DNA of 64,000 nucleotides, taken from contig NZ_JPRM01000051.1 in assembly GCF_000737695.1 (NCBI RefSeq), positions 1-64,000 on the forward strand, given 5' to 3'. Each line of letters starts with the position of its first letter. Position 1 is the first letter of the stretch. The notes beneath the pieces were generated by a model that made no database searches, had not been told where the DNA came from, and was given only the letters and a program-made list of their open reading frames with translations. The stretch is from Flavobacterium hydatis (GTDB lineage: Bacteria; Bacteroidota; Bacteroidia; Flavobacteriales; Flavobacteriaceae). Position numbers and translations under genes: made by a program. Shown piece by piece: positions 19,401 to 28,098 of this stretch.

Positions 19401-22400
19401 CCATTGTTTGTGATGATAACTTCAAAAACAATCTGTGAACCTACTAAAGGTGTTGCATTATTTACGGTTTTTGTTAACGATAAATCAGAATCATTTGCTT
19501 TCAATATTGGTGTTACAAATGCAGTTGCATAATCATCTTCTGTAGTAACCCCGTTATTTGGCGTAGAATCTGGATCAGGAAGATCTGCTGCTGTTACTTC
19601 GGCAACGTTAATGTAGTTTCCGGTAGGATTTACAATTGCGGTTATTTGTAAAGTTTCAGATGCTCCGTTGCGTAAATTACCTACTGTCCATATTCCTGTG
19701 GTTGGATTATAAGTTCCTGTTGAAATTGTAAAGCTATTGTAGGTATATCCTGTAGGGAGCAAATCACGTACCTCAACCCCCGTATTATCTTGTGGACCAC
19801 TATTAGTTACTACAATTTCAAAAGTATCGATTGTACCTACCAGCGGAGTTGAATTATTTACTTTTTTAGTCAATGATAAATCCGAAGACTGACTTGTTGG
19901 TGTTATTGTAGCCGTTGCATAATCATTTTCGGCAGTATTTCCGTTGTTTGGGGTAGAATTAGGGTCAGGAAGATTAGCTGCGGTTACTTCGGCAATATTA
20001 AGATAATCGCCTGTAGCTTTTACAGTTCCTGTTATCTGTAATGTTTCTGATGTTCCGTTGGCTAAATTACCAATTGTCCATAATCCTGTTACTGAATTGT
20101 ATGTTCCTCTTGAAACAGTAAATCCGTTATAGGTATATCCGTTTGGAAGTAAATCCGTTACTTGAACACCCGTATTATCTTGCGGACCATTATTGGTTAC
20201 CACAACAGCAAAAGTAACTTGTGAGCCAACCAATGGTGTTGCATTATTAACCGTTTTGGTTAATGATAAATCCGAAGATTGGTTTGTTGGTGTTACTGTA
20301 GCGGTTGCATAATCATCTTCAGTAGTATTTCCGTTATTTGGGGTAGAATTAGGGTCAGGAAGATTAGCTGCGGTTACTTCGGCAATATTTAGATAATTGC
20401 CTGTTGCATTTACGGTTCCTGTTATTTGCAGTGTTTCTGATGTTCCGTTGGCTAAATTACCAATTGTCCATAATCCTGATGTAGCATTATATGTTCCTCT
20501 TGAGACAGTAAATGTGTTGTAAGTATATCCATCAGGTAATAAGTCCGTTACTTGAACGCCTGTATTATCTTGCGGACCATTATTGGTTACCACAACAGCA
20601 AAAGTAACTTGTGAGCCAACTAATGGTGTTGCATTATTAACCGTTTTAGTTAATGATAAATCCGAAGATTGGTTTGTTGGTGTTATTGTAGCGGTTGCAT
20701 AATCATTTTCTGTAGGTAATCCGTTATTTGGTGTAGAATTAGGATCTGGAAGATCTGCTGCGGTTACTTCGGCAATATTTAGATAATCGCCTGTAGCTTT
20801 TACAGTTCCTGTTATTTGTAATGTTTCTGATTTTCCGTTAACTAAATTGCCAATTAACCACAATCCTGTTACTGAATTATATGTTCCTGTAGAAACTGTA
20901 AAACCGTTATAAGTATATCCATCAGGTAATAAATCCTTTACTTGTACGCCAGTATTGTCTTGTGGACCATTATTAGTTACAACTACAGCAAAAGTAACTT
21001 GTGAGCCAATTAAAGGCGTTGCATTATTAACCGTTTTGGTTAATGATAAATCCGAAGATTGGTTTGTTGGTGTTACTGTAGCGGTTGCATAATCGTCTTC
21101 GGCAGTATTTCCGTTATTTGGTGTAGAATCTGGATCAGTAAGTGCTGCTGCAGTTACTTCGGCAATATTTATATAATTACCTGTTGCTTTTACGGTTCCT
21201 GTTATCTGTAATGTTTCAGATTTTCCGTTAACTAAACTACCAACTATCCACAATCCTGTTGTTGGATTATATGTTCCTGTAGAAACTGTAAATCCGTTGT
21301 AGGTATATCCATCAGGAAGCAAATCTGTAATTTGTACGCCTGTATTATCTTGCGGACCACTATTGGTAACTACCACCTCAAAAGTAACTTGTGAGCCAAC
21401 TATTGGCGTTGCATTATTTACTGTTTTGGTTAATGATAAATCCGAAGATTGATTAATAGGAGTTGTGGTCGCTGTTCCATAATCGTTTTCTGTTGGTACT
21501 CCGTTATTTGGTGTAGAATTAGGATCAGGAAGATCAGACGCAGTAACTTCGGCAATATTTATATAATTACCAGTTGCTTTTACAGTTCCTGTTATTTGCA
21601 ATGTTTCTGATTTTCCGTTAATTATATTACCAATAGTCCACACTCCAGTTGTTGGATTATAAGTTCCTGTAGAAATTGTAAATCCGTTGTAGGTATATCC
21701 ATCAGGTAATAAATCTGTTACTTGTACACCTGAATCATTTTGCGGACCGTTATTGGTTACGATGACTTCAAAAGTAACTTGTGAGCCAACTAATGGTGTT
21801 GCATTATTTACTGTTTTGGTTAATGATAAATCTGTATAAGGCTGAATTGGGGTAACAAATACGCTACTTTCATCATCTTCATTCTGATTACCATCGTCAT
21901 TATTTGGTGTACTATCAGGATCAGGCAAATCACTTGCTGTAACCTGAGTCGTATTTAAATAAGTACCTGAAGGCAATACTTTTGCATCAATAATAAGAGA
22001 TTCTGAAACTCCTGTATCAATACTACCAATATTCCAGAAACCTGTAGTATCATTATAAAGACCAGCAGATGAGCTATAGTTTGTAAATTCGTAACCATCA
22101 GGCAACAAATCTTGTACCTGAACTCCTGTAGCATTGTTTGGCCCGCTATTAGTAATAATAAGTTCAAATGAAATCTGACTTCCTATCAATGGGCTTGTAT
22201 TTCCTGCAACTACATTTTTTACTAAAGATAAATCTGCAGATGGGCCAATAAAGATAATTTTAGCATTAGCTTCATCATCTTCACTCTGGTCGCCATCGTC
22301 ATTATTTGGTGTACTATCAGGATCTAGCAAATCACTTGCCGTTACTTGAGCTGTATTTAAATAATTACCTGTAGGATTTACAGTTGCATTAAATGTTAAA

Positions 22401-25400
22401 TTTGTAGTAGCACCGTTGGCCAATGCTAAGTTTTTCCACTCAAGTGTTGCACTAGCCACCTGATATATTCCGCCATTAGATACTGATCCCGGAACTAATG
22501 TATACCCAACCGGAATAACGTCTTGTATACTTACTCCTGTAGCATTTCCTGGACCTTTATTTACTAGAGTGAGCGTAAAGCCTACTACATCTCCAGCAGC
22601 TGCACTTGTAGGCAAGACGGTTTTACTAAGTTCTAAATCGGCTAATTTTAAAGTTATAGCGGCATCATCCATATCGTCCTCAGGAAGTCCATTACCAGGC
22701 GTACTATCCGGATCAAGTTGGCGCGCGGTTTGAATCTCGGCAACGTTTATATAATTAGCTGAGGTTGCTACATTAACCTTTGCTGTAATTTGGAGCGAGA
22801 TAGAGTTCCCGTTATTAAGATTACCAACATTCCAGATTCCTGTAGTGTTATTGTATTTACCTGCACCATTATCGCTCACGTAAGTATATCCCGGAGGTAA
22901 TTTGTCCAGAACAGTTATTCCGCTACCATTATTAGGACCACTATTGGTAACACTAATAGTAAATATTACATTGTCATTAATGCTCACGACTGCTGGTGAT
23001 ACTGATTTAGCAAGCGATAAATCGACAACATCCAGTATTATAGCAGCTTTATCCTGATCGTCTTCTGTTGGAACATGATTATTTGGGGTACTATCAGGAT
23101 CAAATTGGTTTGAAGCAACTATCTCGGCAACATTTACATAAGATCCTGTTGAATTAATGGTGGCTTTAAAAATTAAATTTAATCTGCCTCCGTTAGGAAC
23201 CATTAGATTAGACCATAAAATTGTATTATCACCAATATTGTATTGTCCCGCAAGATTTACAGAACCCGGCACTATAGTATAACCAGTTGGAAGGAAATCG
23301 CGAACAGCTACACCAGTAGCATCGACTGTACCACCCAATGAGTTGTTATTAAAAATCTGAATAGTAAAAGTTACAACATCACCTGCACTTCCTTTGCTAG
23401 GCGTAACAGATTTTGTTAGCTCCAAATCAGCAACAGCCAGAATAGTAAGAGTAACAGTATCTGTAGAAACAGCACAGTTACCATTGGTTACAGTCCATTG
23501 TAAAACATAAGTTCCAGAGATTGTTCCAGCAATTGCAGTTGTAGGAGATGTATCATCATCAAATCCTATTATTGTTGGGCCAGAAACCTGAGTCCAAACT
23601 CCTGTTCCTACAGTTGGCGGAACAGCATTTAGATTTACTGGTGAGAATTGCGGAATTGTTTGATCTGGTCCGGCATTAGCAGTTGACGGTAATTGATATA
23701 TTGTGACTTTAACAGAATCCTGAGAGATACATCCGTTTACATTAAGAGTCGTAGTTGTCCATAAAAATTCATACGTTCCAGGAATCAACCCTAACATTAG
23801 AGATTTTTCATTATTTGGTGATGCAATATTGGCTGTATTAGGACCGCCAGGAACTTGTGTCCAAGTCCCTAAACCTGAAGTTACTGCCACAGCATTCATA
23901 GTAGCAAGAGTAACATCGCATAATTCTTGATCAGGGCCAGCATTTGCAATAGAAGGAGGTATGTCATTAAATGTTATTTCAACCGTATCTGAGGTTGGCT
24001 GGCATAAAGACGGATTACTAAATGGACCATTTGTTACAGTCCACGTTAAGATATATGTTCCTAACGTTGTAATGTTAGATAAAGTTGTCACGGGGCTATT
24101 TGGGCTATCTATTACCACAGCGCCTGCAGATGGATCATCTGTTGGGGTGGCAAAAGACCAAGTTCCGATACCTACTGTAGGTGGTACAGCAGCAGTTTTA
24201 TATGTTGTTTGGCAAGCAGCTGTATCATCTGGACCTGCATTTGCAGTGCTTGGAGCAGCATTCATTTCTATTCTAACAATATCAGATAAGGTTCGGCAGC
24301 TATTACTTTCAAATACCCATTCTAAAATATAAAGTCCAGGAACTGTTAAACCCGAAAGAGTACTTTTGGGAGCAGTAGGAGTATCGATAACAGCAACGCT
24401 TCCCGTAGGCTGATAAGCAAATTGCCATTGAGCTAAAGAAACATCTGGAGGAGGAATGTTTCCATCTAGAGAGGTAACTCCTCCAACATCCTGAATACAT
24501 AAAATTTGATCTGCTCCAGCATTCGGATCTACACTTGCTCCGCTATAAACAGTGATATTTACTGAATCTGATGATCCGGGACAAACCGAACTATCAGGAT
24601 AAGTAACAGGATTGGTCGTATAAGTAAAAACATAACTATTTCCGGGTACAACTGTTGCATTTGCAATGTAACTGTCTGGCGGAGATTGTGTAATATTTAC
24701 ATCATTTACGTTTCCTGTTGTGCTAGTAAGAACCCATGTTCCTGTCGAATTATTATTTCCTATAAGTTGTATACTGCTTACATCGCAATAAGACTGATCA
24801 GGGCCTGCATTGGCAGCAGGAGCAACTACAACAGTCACATCATCAAAACTACCGCTACATAAATAAATATTTTTTGCTAAAATTGTCCATCTAAAAGTAT
24901 AAGTACCAGCTACAAGGCCATTAATGACAGTATTAGGATTAGATGGGCTTACAATATTTGGCTGATTAGGAGCTCCAGAGAGTAAAGTCCATTGTCCGCT
25001 TTCAAAAAAGTCATCATAATTATTTCCAGCCATAGTAACACTGTTATTACTACAGATATATTGATCTGGGCCTGCAACTGCTGCATGAGGAGGAATTCCA
25101 ATTGATAAGGTTACATCATCAAAAGCAACACCGCAAACATCGGCATTTATAGTCCATCTAAAAATATAATAACCGCTGTAAGCAAAGGTAAAAACTGCAT
25201 TAGGGTCATGTTCATCGCTTATGCTATAATTTCCTGCACCCGAAATTCTTGTCCAGGTTCCAATTCCACCGCTAGTAGCTGTTGCAGCCATCGTAATTGT
25301 ATTACCACATATTTCCTGATCAGGGCCTGCATTTGCCTCTGGTGGAGTATTTGCTATAGTTACAGAAACACTATTTTTGTTAGGTTCGCATAGTCTGGTC

Positions 25401-27715
25401 GCTGTTTCTATAGACCATGTAAAAACATAAGTTCCATTTCCGGGAACAGTTACCATTGTATTAGGATCATTTGGATTTGCAATTACAACTCCGGTTGTAG
25501 GAACAACAGTCCAAACTCCAGATTCTGTAAGAGTAGGAGTATTACCAGCAAGATTAAAAGTACTTGTACCAGATGGGTAACATGCATCTGGTCCTGCATC
25601 AGAATTTGACGCAGCCTGAGCATTATTTGTCGTAATTGTAACTGTATCAGAAATAGATGCACTACAGGCTGGACCAGGATGAAGATAGGATATTGTCCAT
25701 TCAAATGTATATGCAGAAGCCGTTGTGGCAAAACCTGTAGCAACAGCATTTGGATCATTAAGACTTGAAAAAATAACTATATTGGGGCCGCCTGTTTGAA
25801 TCCATTCTCCAATTTCGCCACTTAGCGGGGGTGAACCAGCCATAGTAACTTGCGAATTGGCACAAACAATCTGATCAGGCCCCGCATCTGTTGTTCCGAG
25901 ATTGCTTGCAGAAACATATATAGTTACCGAAGCTACAGAGAAACCACATGTTGCACCACCACCTTTTGTTATATATTGAAAAACGTATGTTCCCGGAATA
26001 AGTCCGCTTATTTGTGTATCGACAGCAAAAATATCTGCAATAGTAGCGGTATTAGGGCCACTTAACTGACTCCAAAAATGCAAACCATCATCTATTGCCA
26101 CTCCAGATAGCATTGTTGTTGTGTCTCCACAAGGCAAACTCACATCAGAACCTGCATTAGAAGGTGTTGGAGCTCCAGAAACTAAAATTGTCATCGTATC
26201 AAACCCAAAATCACAATTAACAGGAGATCCATTCTGACTCCTGATAAATTCGACACTATAATCTCCAGATGAGGTTAGGGTAAGAGTCAAAGAATTTCCA
26301 ATATCTTGTAAAGCAGTAGGAAATGGACCTAAAGGTGAACCACTTGGGCCACTTACAATCCTGTATTGATTTACGCCTGTTCCTGTAACTGTAAGCGGAA
26401 TTGTAAATACAGTTGCATTACAACTTCCCACCATATCTTCACCATTATTAGCTACAATTGTTCTTGTTGCGCCATTATATTGTACATTATAATCTTTGGT
26501 AAAAACACAACCTGTATTATTATTGGTTAAGGTATATCTAAATTTATATGGATTACCAGCATTTGATATATTAGTGACTAATGTTGTTGGATTGGTTGGT
26601 GAAACAATCATTGCACCAGGATCTCCCGCAATCTGAGTCCATTGTACTGTTTCACCTGCATACAAAGGAGTTTGAGCTACAAGAGTAACTTGAGTAATTG
26701 TGTTATTACAGAAATATATATTTTCATCTCCACCTGGTAAAGTAGTTACATTTTGCGTTGCAGCAGGAACAGCAATGGTAACCAAATCATTCCCAGAGGC
26801 ACATGGTCCAGTAACTGCCCATCTAAAAGTATAAATTCCCTGAACAAGGTTAGATATTTGAGTTTTATTAGAGTTTGGACTACTAATAGTTGGAGTATTA
26901 GGACCACTTACAAATGTCCATAGACCAGATTGCCCATTAATATTACATCCGCCATAAGAACCAGTAAGATTTGTAGTTTGTGTAGTAGTATAACAATTAC
27001 TTAAGGTTTGGTCTGCTCCAGCAGTAACTGGAGTAACTCCTCCATAATTAGTCACTGTGATTTGCGATGAAGTTCGGCATCGTTGTCCTGGCGAATATTC
27101 TGGCCCTTCTATAACCCACTCAAGCGTACTTGTACCACAACTCGTTTGCGGTAAGGTAATAGTTGATGTAGGTAGGTTTGGAAAATTAATTACAACTCCA
27201 GCATTATTAGCTCCAACAATATCCCAAAATCCTGTTTCTCCGGGGTTTTTTGGAGTATTTGCCATAATTGTAAGTGTCCCGTTACTATTAGGGCAACTTG
27301 ATATGTTATTACCAGCATTAGCAATCGTAATGGGTTGTACATTAACAACTTTGTCCTGATAGGTTGCAATTCCGTCAGCACAAGTGGCGCTATATCTAAA
27401 AATATAAGTATTACCGCCCGTATAACCGCCTACAGTTGTTGTTGGGCTATTAGGAGAATCTATAACTACAGTGGGCCCCGATATTTGAGTCCATAGTACA
27501 TTACCAGTAATAGGCGATGGTGTGTTTCCGGCAAGGATTAAATCGTCTGTTGCACATATAGTGACATTAAGTACACCTGCGTTTACAGAACAGTTTTGTC
27601 CATAAGACTTGGTAGTAAAAGAAATAACTACAAACGAAATAAAAATTAGTTTCCTAAAAAGAAACCTAAATAGTATAGATTGTTCCATAGACATTCTGGA
27701 TTGAAAGGTGGACAT
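16478..27715 (-). CDS. Giant type IX-secreted adhesin with PKD-like and DUF11 repeats
   Basis: About 3745 residues. An N-terminal hydrophobic signal (FRKLIFISFVVISF) is followed by ~14 PKD/Ig-like units of about 90 residues, most marked by (A/S)NAGPDQxxC. Then come 17 DUF11 units of about 130 residues (ADLSLTKTV...GSQVTFEVVVTN), many ending in DPDSTPNN, an acidic calcium-binding-like turn. A gliding-motility/type IX C-terminal domain closes it (FSPNDDGQNDTF, IFNRWGNLIY, LPEGTYFYIL). The ATG at 27715 is preferred to a GTG at 27733; ATGs at 27694 and 27688 give a more standard signal peptide. It heads the operon with PorP/SprF and OmpA genes. SprB-like surface adhesion is inferred. Confidence 0.93.
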   Translation of the reverse strand: MSTFQSRMSMEQSILFRFLFRKLIFISFVVISFTTKSYGQNCSVNAGVLNVTICATDDLILAGNTPSPITGNVLWTQISGPTVVIDSPNSPTTTVGGYTGGNTYIFRYSATCADGIATYQDKVVNVQPITIANAGNNISSCPNSNGTLTIMANTPKNPGETGFWDIVGANNAGVVINFPNLPTSTITLPQTSCGTSTLEWVIEGPEYSPGQRCRTSSQITVTNYGGVTPVTAGADQTLSNCYTTTQTTNLTGSYGGCNINGQSGLWTFVSGPNTPTISSPNSNKTQISNLVQGIYTFRWAVTGPCASGNDLVTIAVPAATQNVTTLPGGDENIYFCNNTITQVTLVAQTPLYAGETVQWTQIAGDPGAMIVSPTNPTTLVTNISNAGNPYKFRYTLTNNNTGCVFTKDYNVQYNGATRTIVANNGEDMVGSCNATVFTIPLTVTGTGVNQYRIVSGPSGSPLGPFPTALQDIGNSLTLTLTSSGDYSVEFIRSQNGSPVNCDFGFDTMTILVSGAPTPSNAGSDVSLPCGDTTTMLSGVAIDDGLHFWSQLSGPNTATIADIFAVDTQISGLIPGTYVFQYITKGGGATCGFSVASVTIYVSASNLGTTDAGPDQIVCANSQVTMAGSPPLSGEIGEWIQTGGPNIVIFSSLNDPNAVATGFATTASAYTFEWTISYLHPGPACSASISDTVTITTNNAQAASNSDAGPDACYPSGTSTFNLAGNTPTLTESGVWTVVPTTGVVIANPNDPNTMVTVPGNGTYVFTWSIETATRLCEPNKNSVSVTIANTPPEANAGPDQEICGNTITMAATATSGGIGTWTRISGAGNYSISDEHDPNAVFTFAYSGYYIFRWTINADVCGVAFDDVTLSIGIPPHAAVAGPDQYICSNNSVTMAGNNYDDFFESGQWTLLSGAPNQPNIVSPSNPNTVINGLVAGTYTFRWTILAKNIYLCSGSFDDVTVVVAPAANAGPDQSYCDVSSIQLIGNNNSTGTWVLTSTTGNVNDVNITQSPPDSYIANATVVPGNSYVFTYTTNPVTYPDSSVCPGSSDSVNITVYSGASVDPNAGADQILCIQDVGGVTSLDGNIPPPDVSLAQWQFAYQPTGSVAVIDTPTAPKSTLSGLTVPGLYILEWVFESNSCRTLSDIVRIEMNAAPSTANAGPDDTAACQTTYKTAAVPPTVGIGTWSFATPTDDPSAGAVVIDSPNSPVTTLSNITTLGTYILTWTVTNGPFSNPSLCQPTSDTVEITFNDIPPSIANAGPDQELCDVTLATMNAVAVTSGLGTWTQVPGGPNTANIASPNNEKSLMLGLIPGTYEFLWTTTTLNVNGCISQDSVKVTIYQLPSTANAGPDQTIPQFSPVNLNAVPPTVGTGVWTQVSGPTIIGFDDDTSPTTAIAGTISGTYVLQWTVTNGNCAVSTDTVTLTILAVADLELTKSVTPSKGSAGDVVTFTIQIFNNNSLGGTVDATGVAVRDFLPTGYTIVPGSVNLAGQYNIGDNTILWSNLMVPNGGRLNLIFKATINSTGSYVNVAEIVASNQFDPDSTPNNHVPTEDDQDKAAIILDVVDLSLAKSVSPAVVSINDNVIFTISVTNSGPNNGSGITVLDKLPPGYTYVSDNGAGKYNNTTGIWNVGNLNNGNSISLQITAKVNVATSANYINVAEIQTARQLDPDSTPGNGLPEDDMDDAAITLKLADLELSKTVLPTSAAAGDVVGFTLTLVNKGPGNATGVSIQDVIPVGYTLVPGSVSNGGIYQVASATLEWKNLALANGATTNLTFNATVNPTGNYLNTAQVTASDLLDPDSTPNNDDGDQSEDDEANAKIIFIGPSADLSLVKNVVAGNTSPLIGSQISFELIITNSGPNNATGVQVQDLLPDGYEFTNYSSSAGLYNDTTGFWNIGSIDTGVSESLIIDAKVLPSGTYLNTTQVTASDLPDPDSTPNNDDGNQNEDDESSVFVTPIQPYTDLSLTKTVNNATPLVGSQVTFEVIVTNNGPQNDSGVQVTDLLPDGYTYNGFTISTGTYNPTTGVWTIGNIINGKSETLQITGTVKATGNYINIAEVTASDLPDPNSTPNNGVPTENDYGTATTTPINQSSDLSLTKTVNNATPIVGSQVTFEVVVTNSGPQDNTGVQITDLLPDGYTYNGFTVSTGTYNPTTGLWIVGSLVNGKSETLQITGTVKATGNYINIAEVTAAALTDPDSTPNNGNTAEDDYATATVTPTNQSSDLSLTKTVNNATPLIGSQVTFAVVVTNNGPQDNTGVQVKDLLPDGYTYNGFTVSTGTYNSVTGLWLIGNLVNGKSETLQITGTVKATGDYLNIAEVTAADLPDPNSTPNNGLPTENDYATATITPTNQSSDLSLTKTVNNATPLVGSQVTFAVVVTNNGPQDNTGVQVTDLLPDGYTYNTFTVSRGTYNATSGLWTIGNLANGTSETLQITGTVNATGNYLNIAEVTAANLPDPNSTPNNGNTTEDDYATATVTPTNQSSDLSLTKTVNNATPLVGSQVTFAVVVTNNGPQDNTGVQVTDLLPNGYTYNGFTVSRGTYNSVTGLWTIGNLANGTSETLQITGTVKATGDYLNIAEVTAANLPDPNSTPNNGNTAENDYATATITPTSQSSDLSLTKKVNNSTPLVGTIDTFEIVVTNSGPQDNTGVEVRDLLPTGYTYNSFTISTGTYNPTTGIWTVGNLRNGASETLQITAIVNPTGNYINVAEVTAADLPDPDSTPNNGVTTEDDYATAFVTPILKANDSDLSLTKTVNNATPLVGSQIVFEVIITNNGPLDNTGIEVRDQLPTGYTFNGYSLSTGTYNSTTGLWTVGGLINGKSETLEITATVNPTGNYVNVAEVTAADLPDPNSTPNNGVPTENDYATATTTPINQTANLSLTKTVDKLSQLIGNQVTFEVIVTNSGPQNVTGVEVTDLLPSGYTYTSFTATKGTYNKNNGKWNIGSLINGDSQTLQITAIVNATGNYVNVAEVTASSLPDPNSTPNNGVVTEDDYATAVVTPTSPLADLSLVKTVLGGNLNPVFDSTVTFEITVRNSGPQTATGVKVIDLLPSGYQYITYSSTVGQYLNTTGIWDIGTVSNGTSASLFVTAKVNTTGNYTNTSEVYASNVLDPDSTPNNGDPNEDDISTITLVPVAAVADLSIDKKVVNNTLTPNVGSLITFSVTVTNSGPSTATGVTIKDILPSGYDFVFYNVTSGSYNRFNGIWSPGTILSGNSHTLLINVYVKNPTGATDEYLNTAEIMTSDQLDPDSTPGNGITTEDDYDSISVTPVIVMADLSISKTALNQNATHDVGSQVIFTVTVTNDGPADATGVVVKDLLPPGFEYATSSPTSGLYDYITGVWNVGSIPSGTNQSLDIYTKVNPPTGVANEYTNTTEVIASNLPDPDSTPNNGVVTEDDYDSLQIKVAVADLSLEKTVSNKNANVNEVVTYTIQLNNDGPSIATGVAVEDMIPIGLSNITSINSGGIFSKSIIKWVNLTVPVGGITLTYQATVENPHGLDSFDYLNIAQVTASNQFDPDSKPNNDNGDQSEDDEDSEFINIPSTDIAINKEVDKTDVPMGSEVIFTIIAENLGGLTATNVEVQDVLPKGYALTSFTVTSGAYNSTTGIWTIPSVNAGSSQTLTIHVKVLDFKDYLNTASFIKMDQIDTNSSNNQDTATIAPNCLKVYNEFSPNDDGQNDTFYIDCISQYPDNRLQIFNRWGNLIYNKKGYNNTWDGKADGSAKVLPEGTYFYILDLGDGSAKTSGWLYLK
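19085..21821 (-). repeat. 390-bp periodic DUF11 repeat block
   Basis: The anchor (T)TAATGATAAA or a close variant recurs at about 19085, 19475, 19871, 20261, 20651, 21041, 21431 and 21821. Spacing is exactly 390 bp (130 codons), except one 396-bp unit with a two-codon insertion. The copies between 19871 and 21821 are the most alike, including long identical nucleotide stretches. Confidence 0.93.
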
Positions 27716-27801
27716 GAACAATTTATTGACCACGATAACTTAAAATTTTAATACTGCTAAAATTTTAAATCTAAATGGGGATAAAGAAATATGTGGTCTC
27801 T

Positions 27802-27809
27802 CAAAATTA
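27802..27809 (-). promoter_or_regulatory. Candidate -7 element of the giant adhesin operon
   Basis: The minus strand reads TAATTTTG, matching TAnnTTTG. It lies about 87 bp before the ATG at 27715 and just downstream, in transcription order, of the 36-bp palindrome. A -33 TTG is not evident, which would fit an activator-dependent promoter. Confidence 0.4.
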
Positions 27810-27834
27810 GCGAAATATAAACTTGAGATGCCTG

Positions 27835-27870
27835 TTTATATGTTTCATATTATAATATGAAACATATAAA
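27835..27870. promoter_or_regulatory. Perfect 36-bp palindrome upstream of the adhesin operon
   Basis: The 18 bases 27835-27852 (TTTATATGTTTCATATTA) are exactly the reverse complement of 27853-27870, with no spacer. It lies 25 bp upstream of the candidate -7 element, covering and extending beyond the expected -33 position. There is no GC-rich stem, so an operator or cruciform-type regulatory site is more likely than a terminator. Confidence 0.6.
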
Positions 27871-28010
27871 ATAATAGTACAGATGTATTTTTATTCATGC
27901 AATCCAGAACCAAATGGCTTACTATGCCTTGTAAACGTTATGTTAAAACAACATTCAAAGTAATATTTTATAGAAAGTAAAAAAAATATTTCCCAAAATA
28001 ATGAACTGCA

Positions 28011-28045
28011 TAAAAAAAGCTCAAATTGGAGGGATTTGAGCTTTT
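28011..28045 (-). terminator. Terminator of the gene at 28099-29649
   Basis: AAAAGCTCAAAT (28015-28026) pairs with ATTTGAGCTTTT (28034-28045). Read on the minus strand, the stem-loop runs into a T tract. Confidence 0.88.
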
Positions 28046-28098
28046 AAACTAACACCAGAACACTTTAGCACAATGATGTAGTCGATTTTTATTAGATT

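Noticed and set aside
19085-21821. Tandem repeats as noncoding satellite
   Set aside because: The period is a whole number of codons and the frame is open throughout, encoding DUF11 domains.
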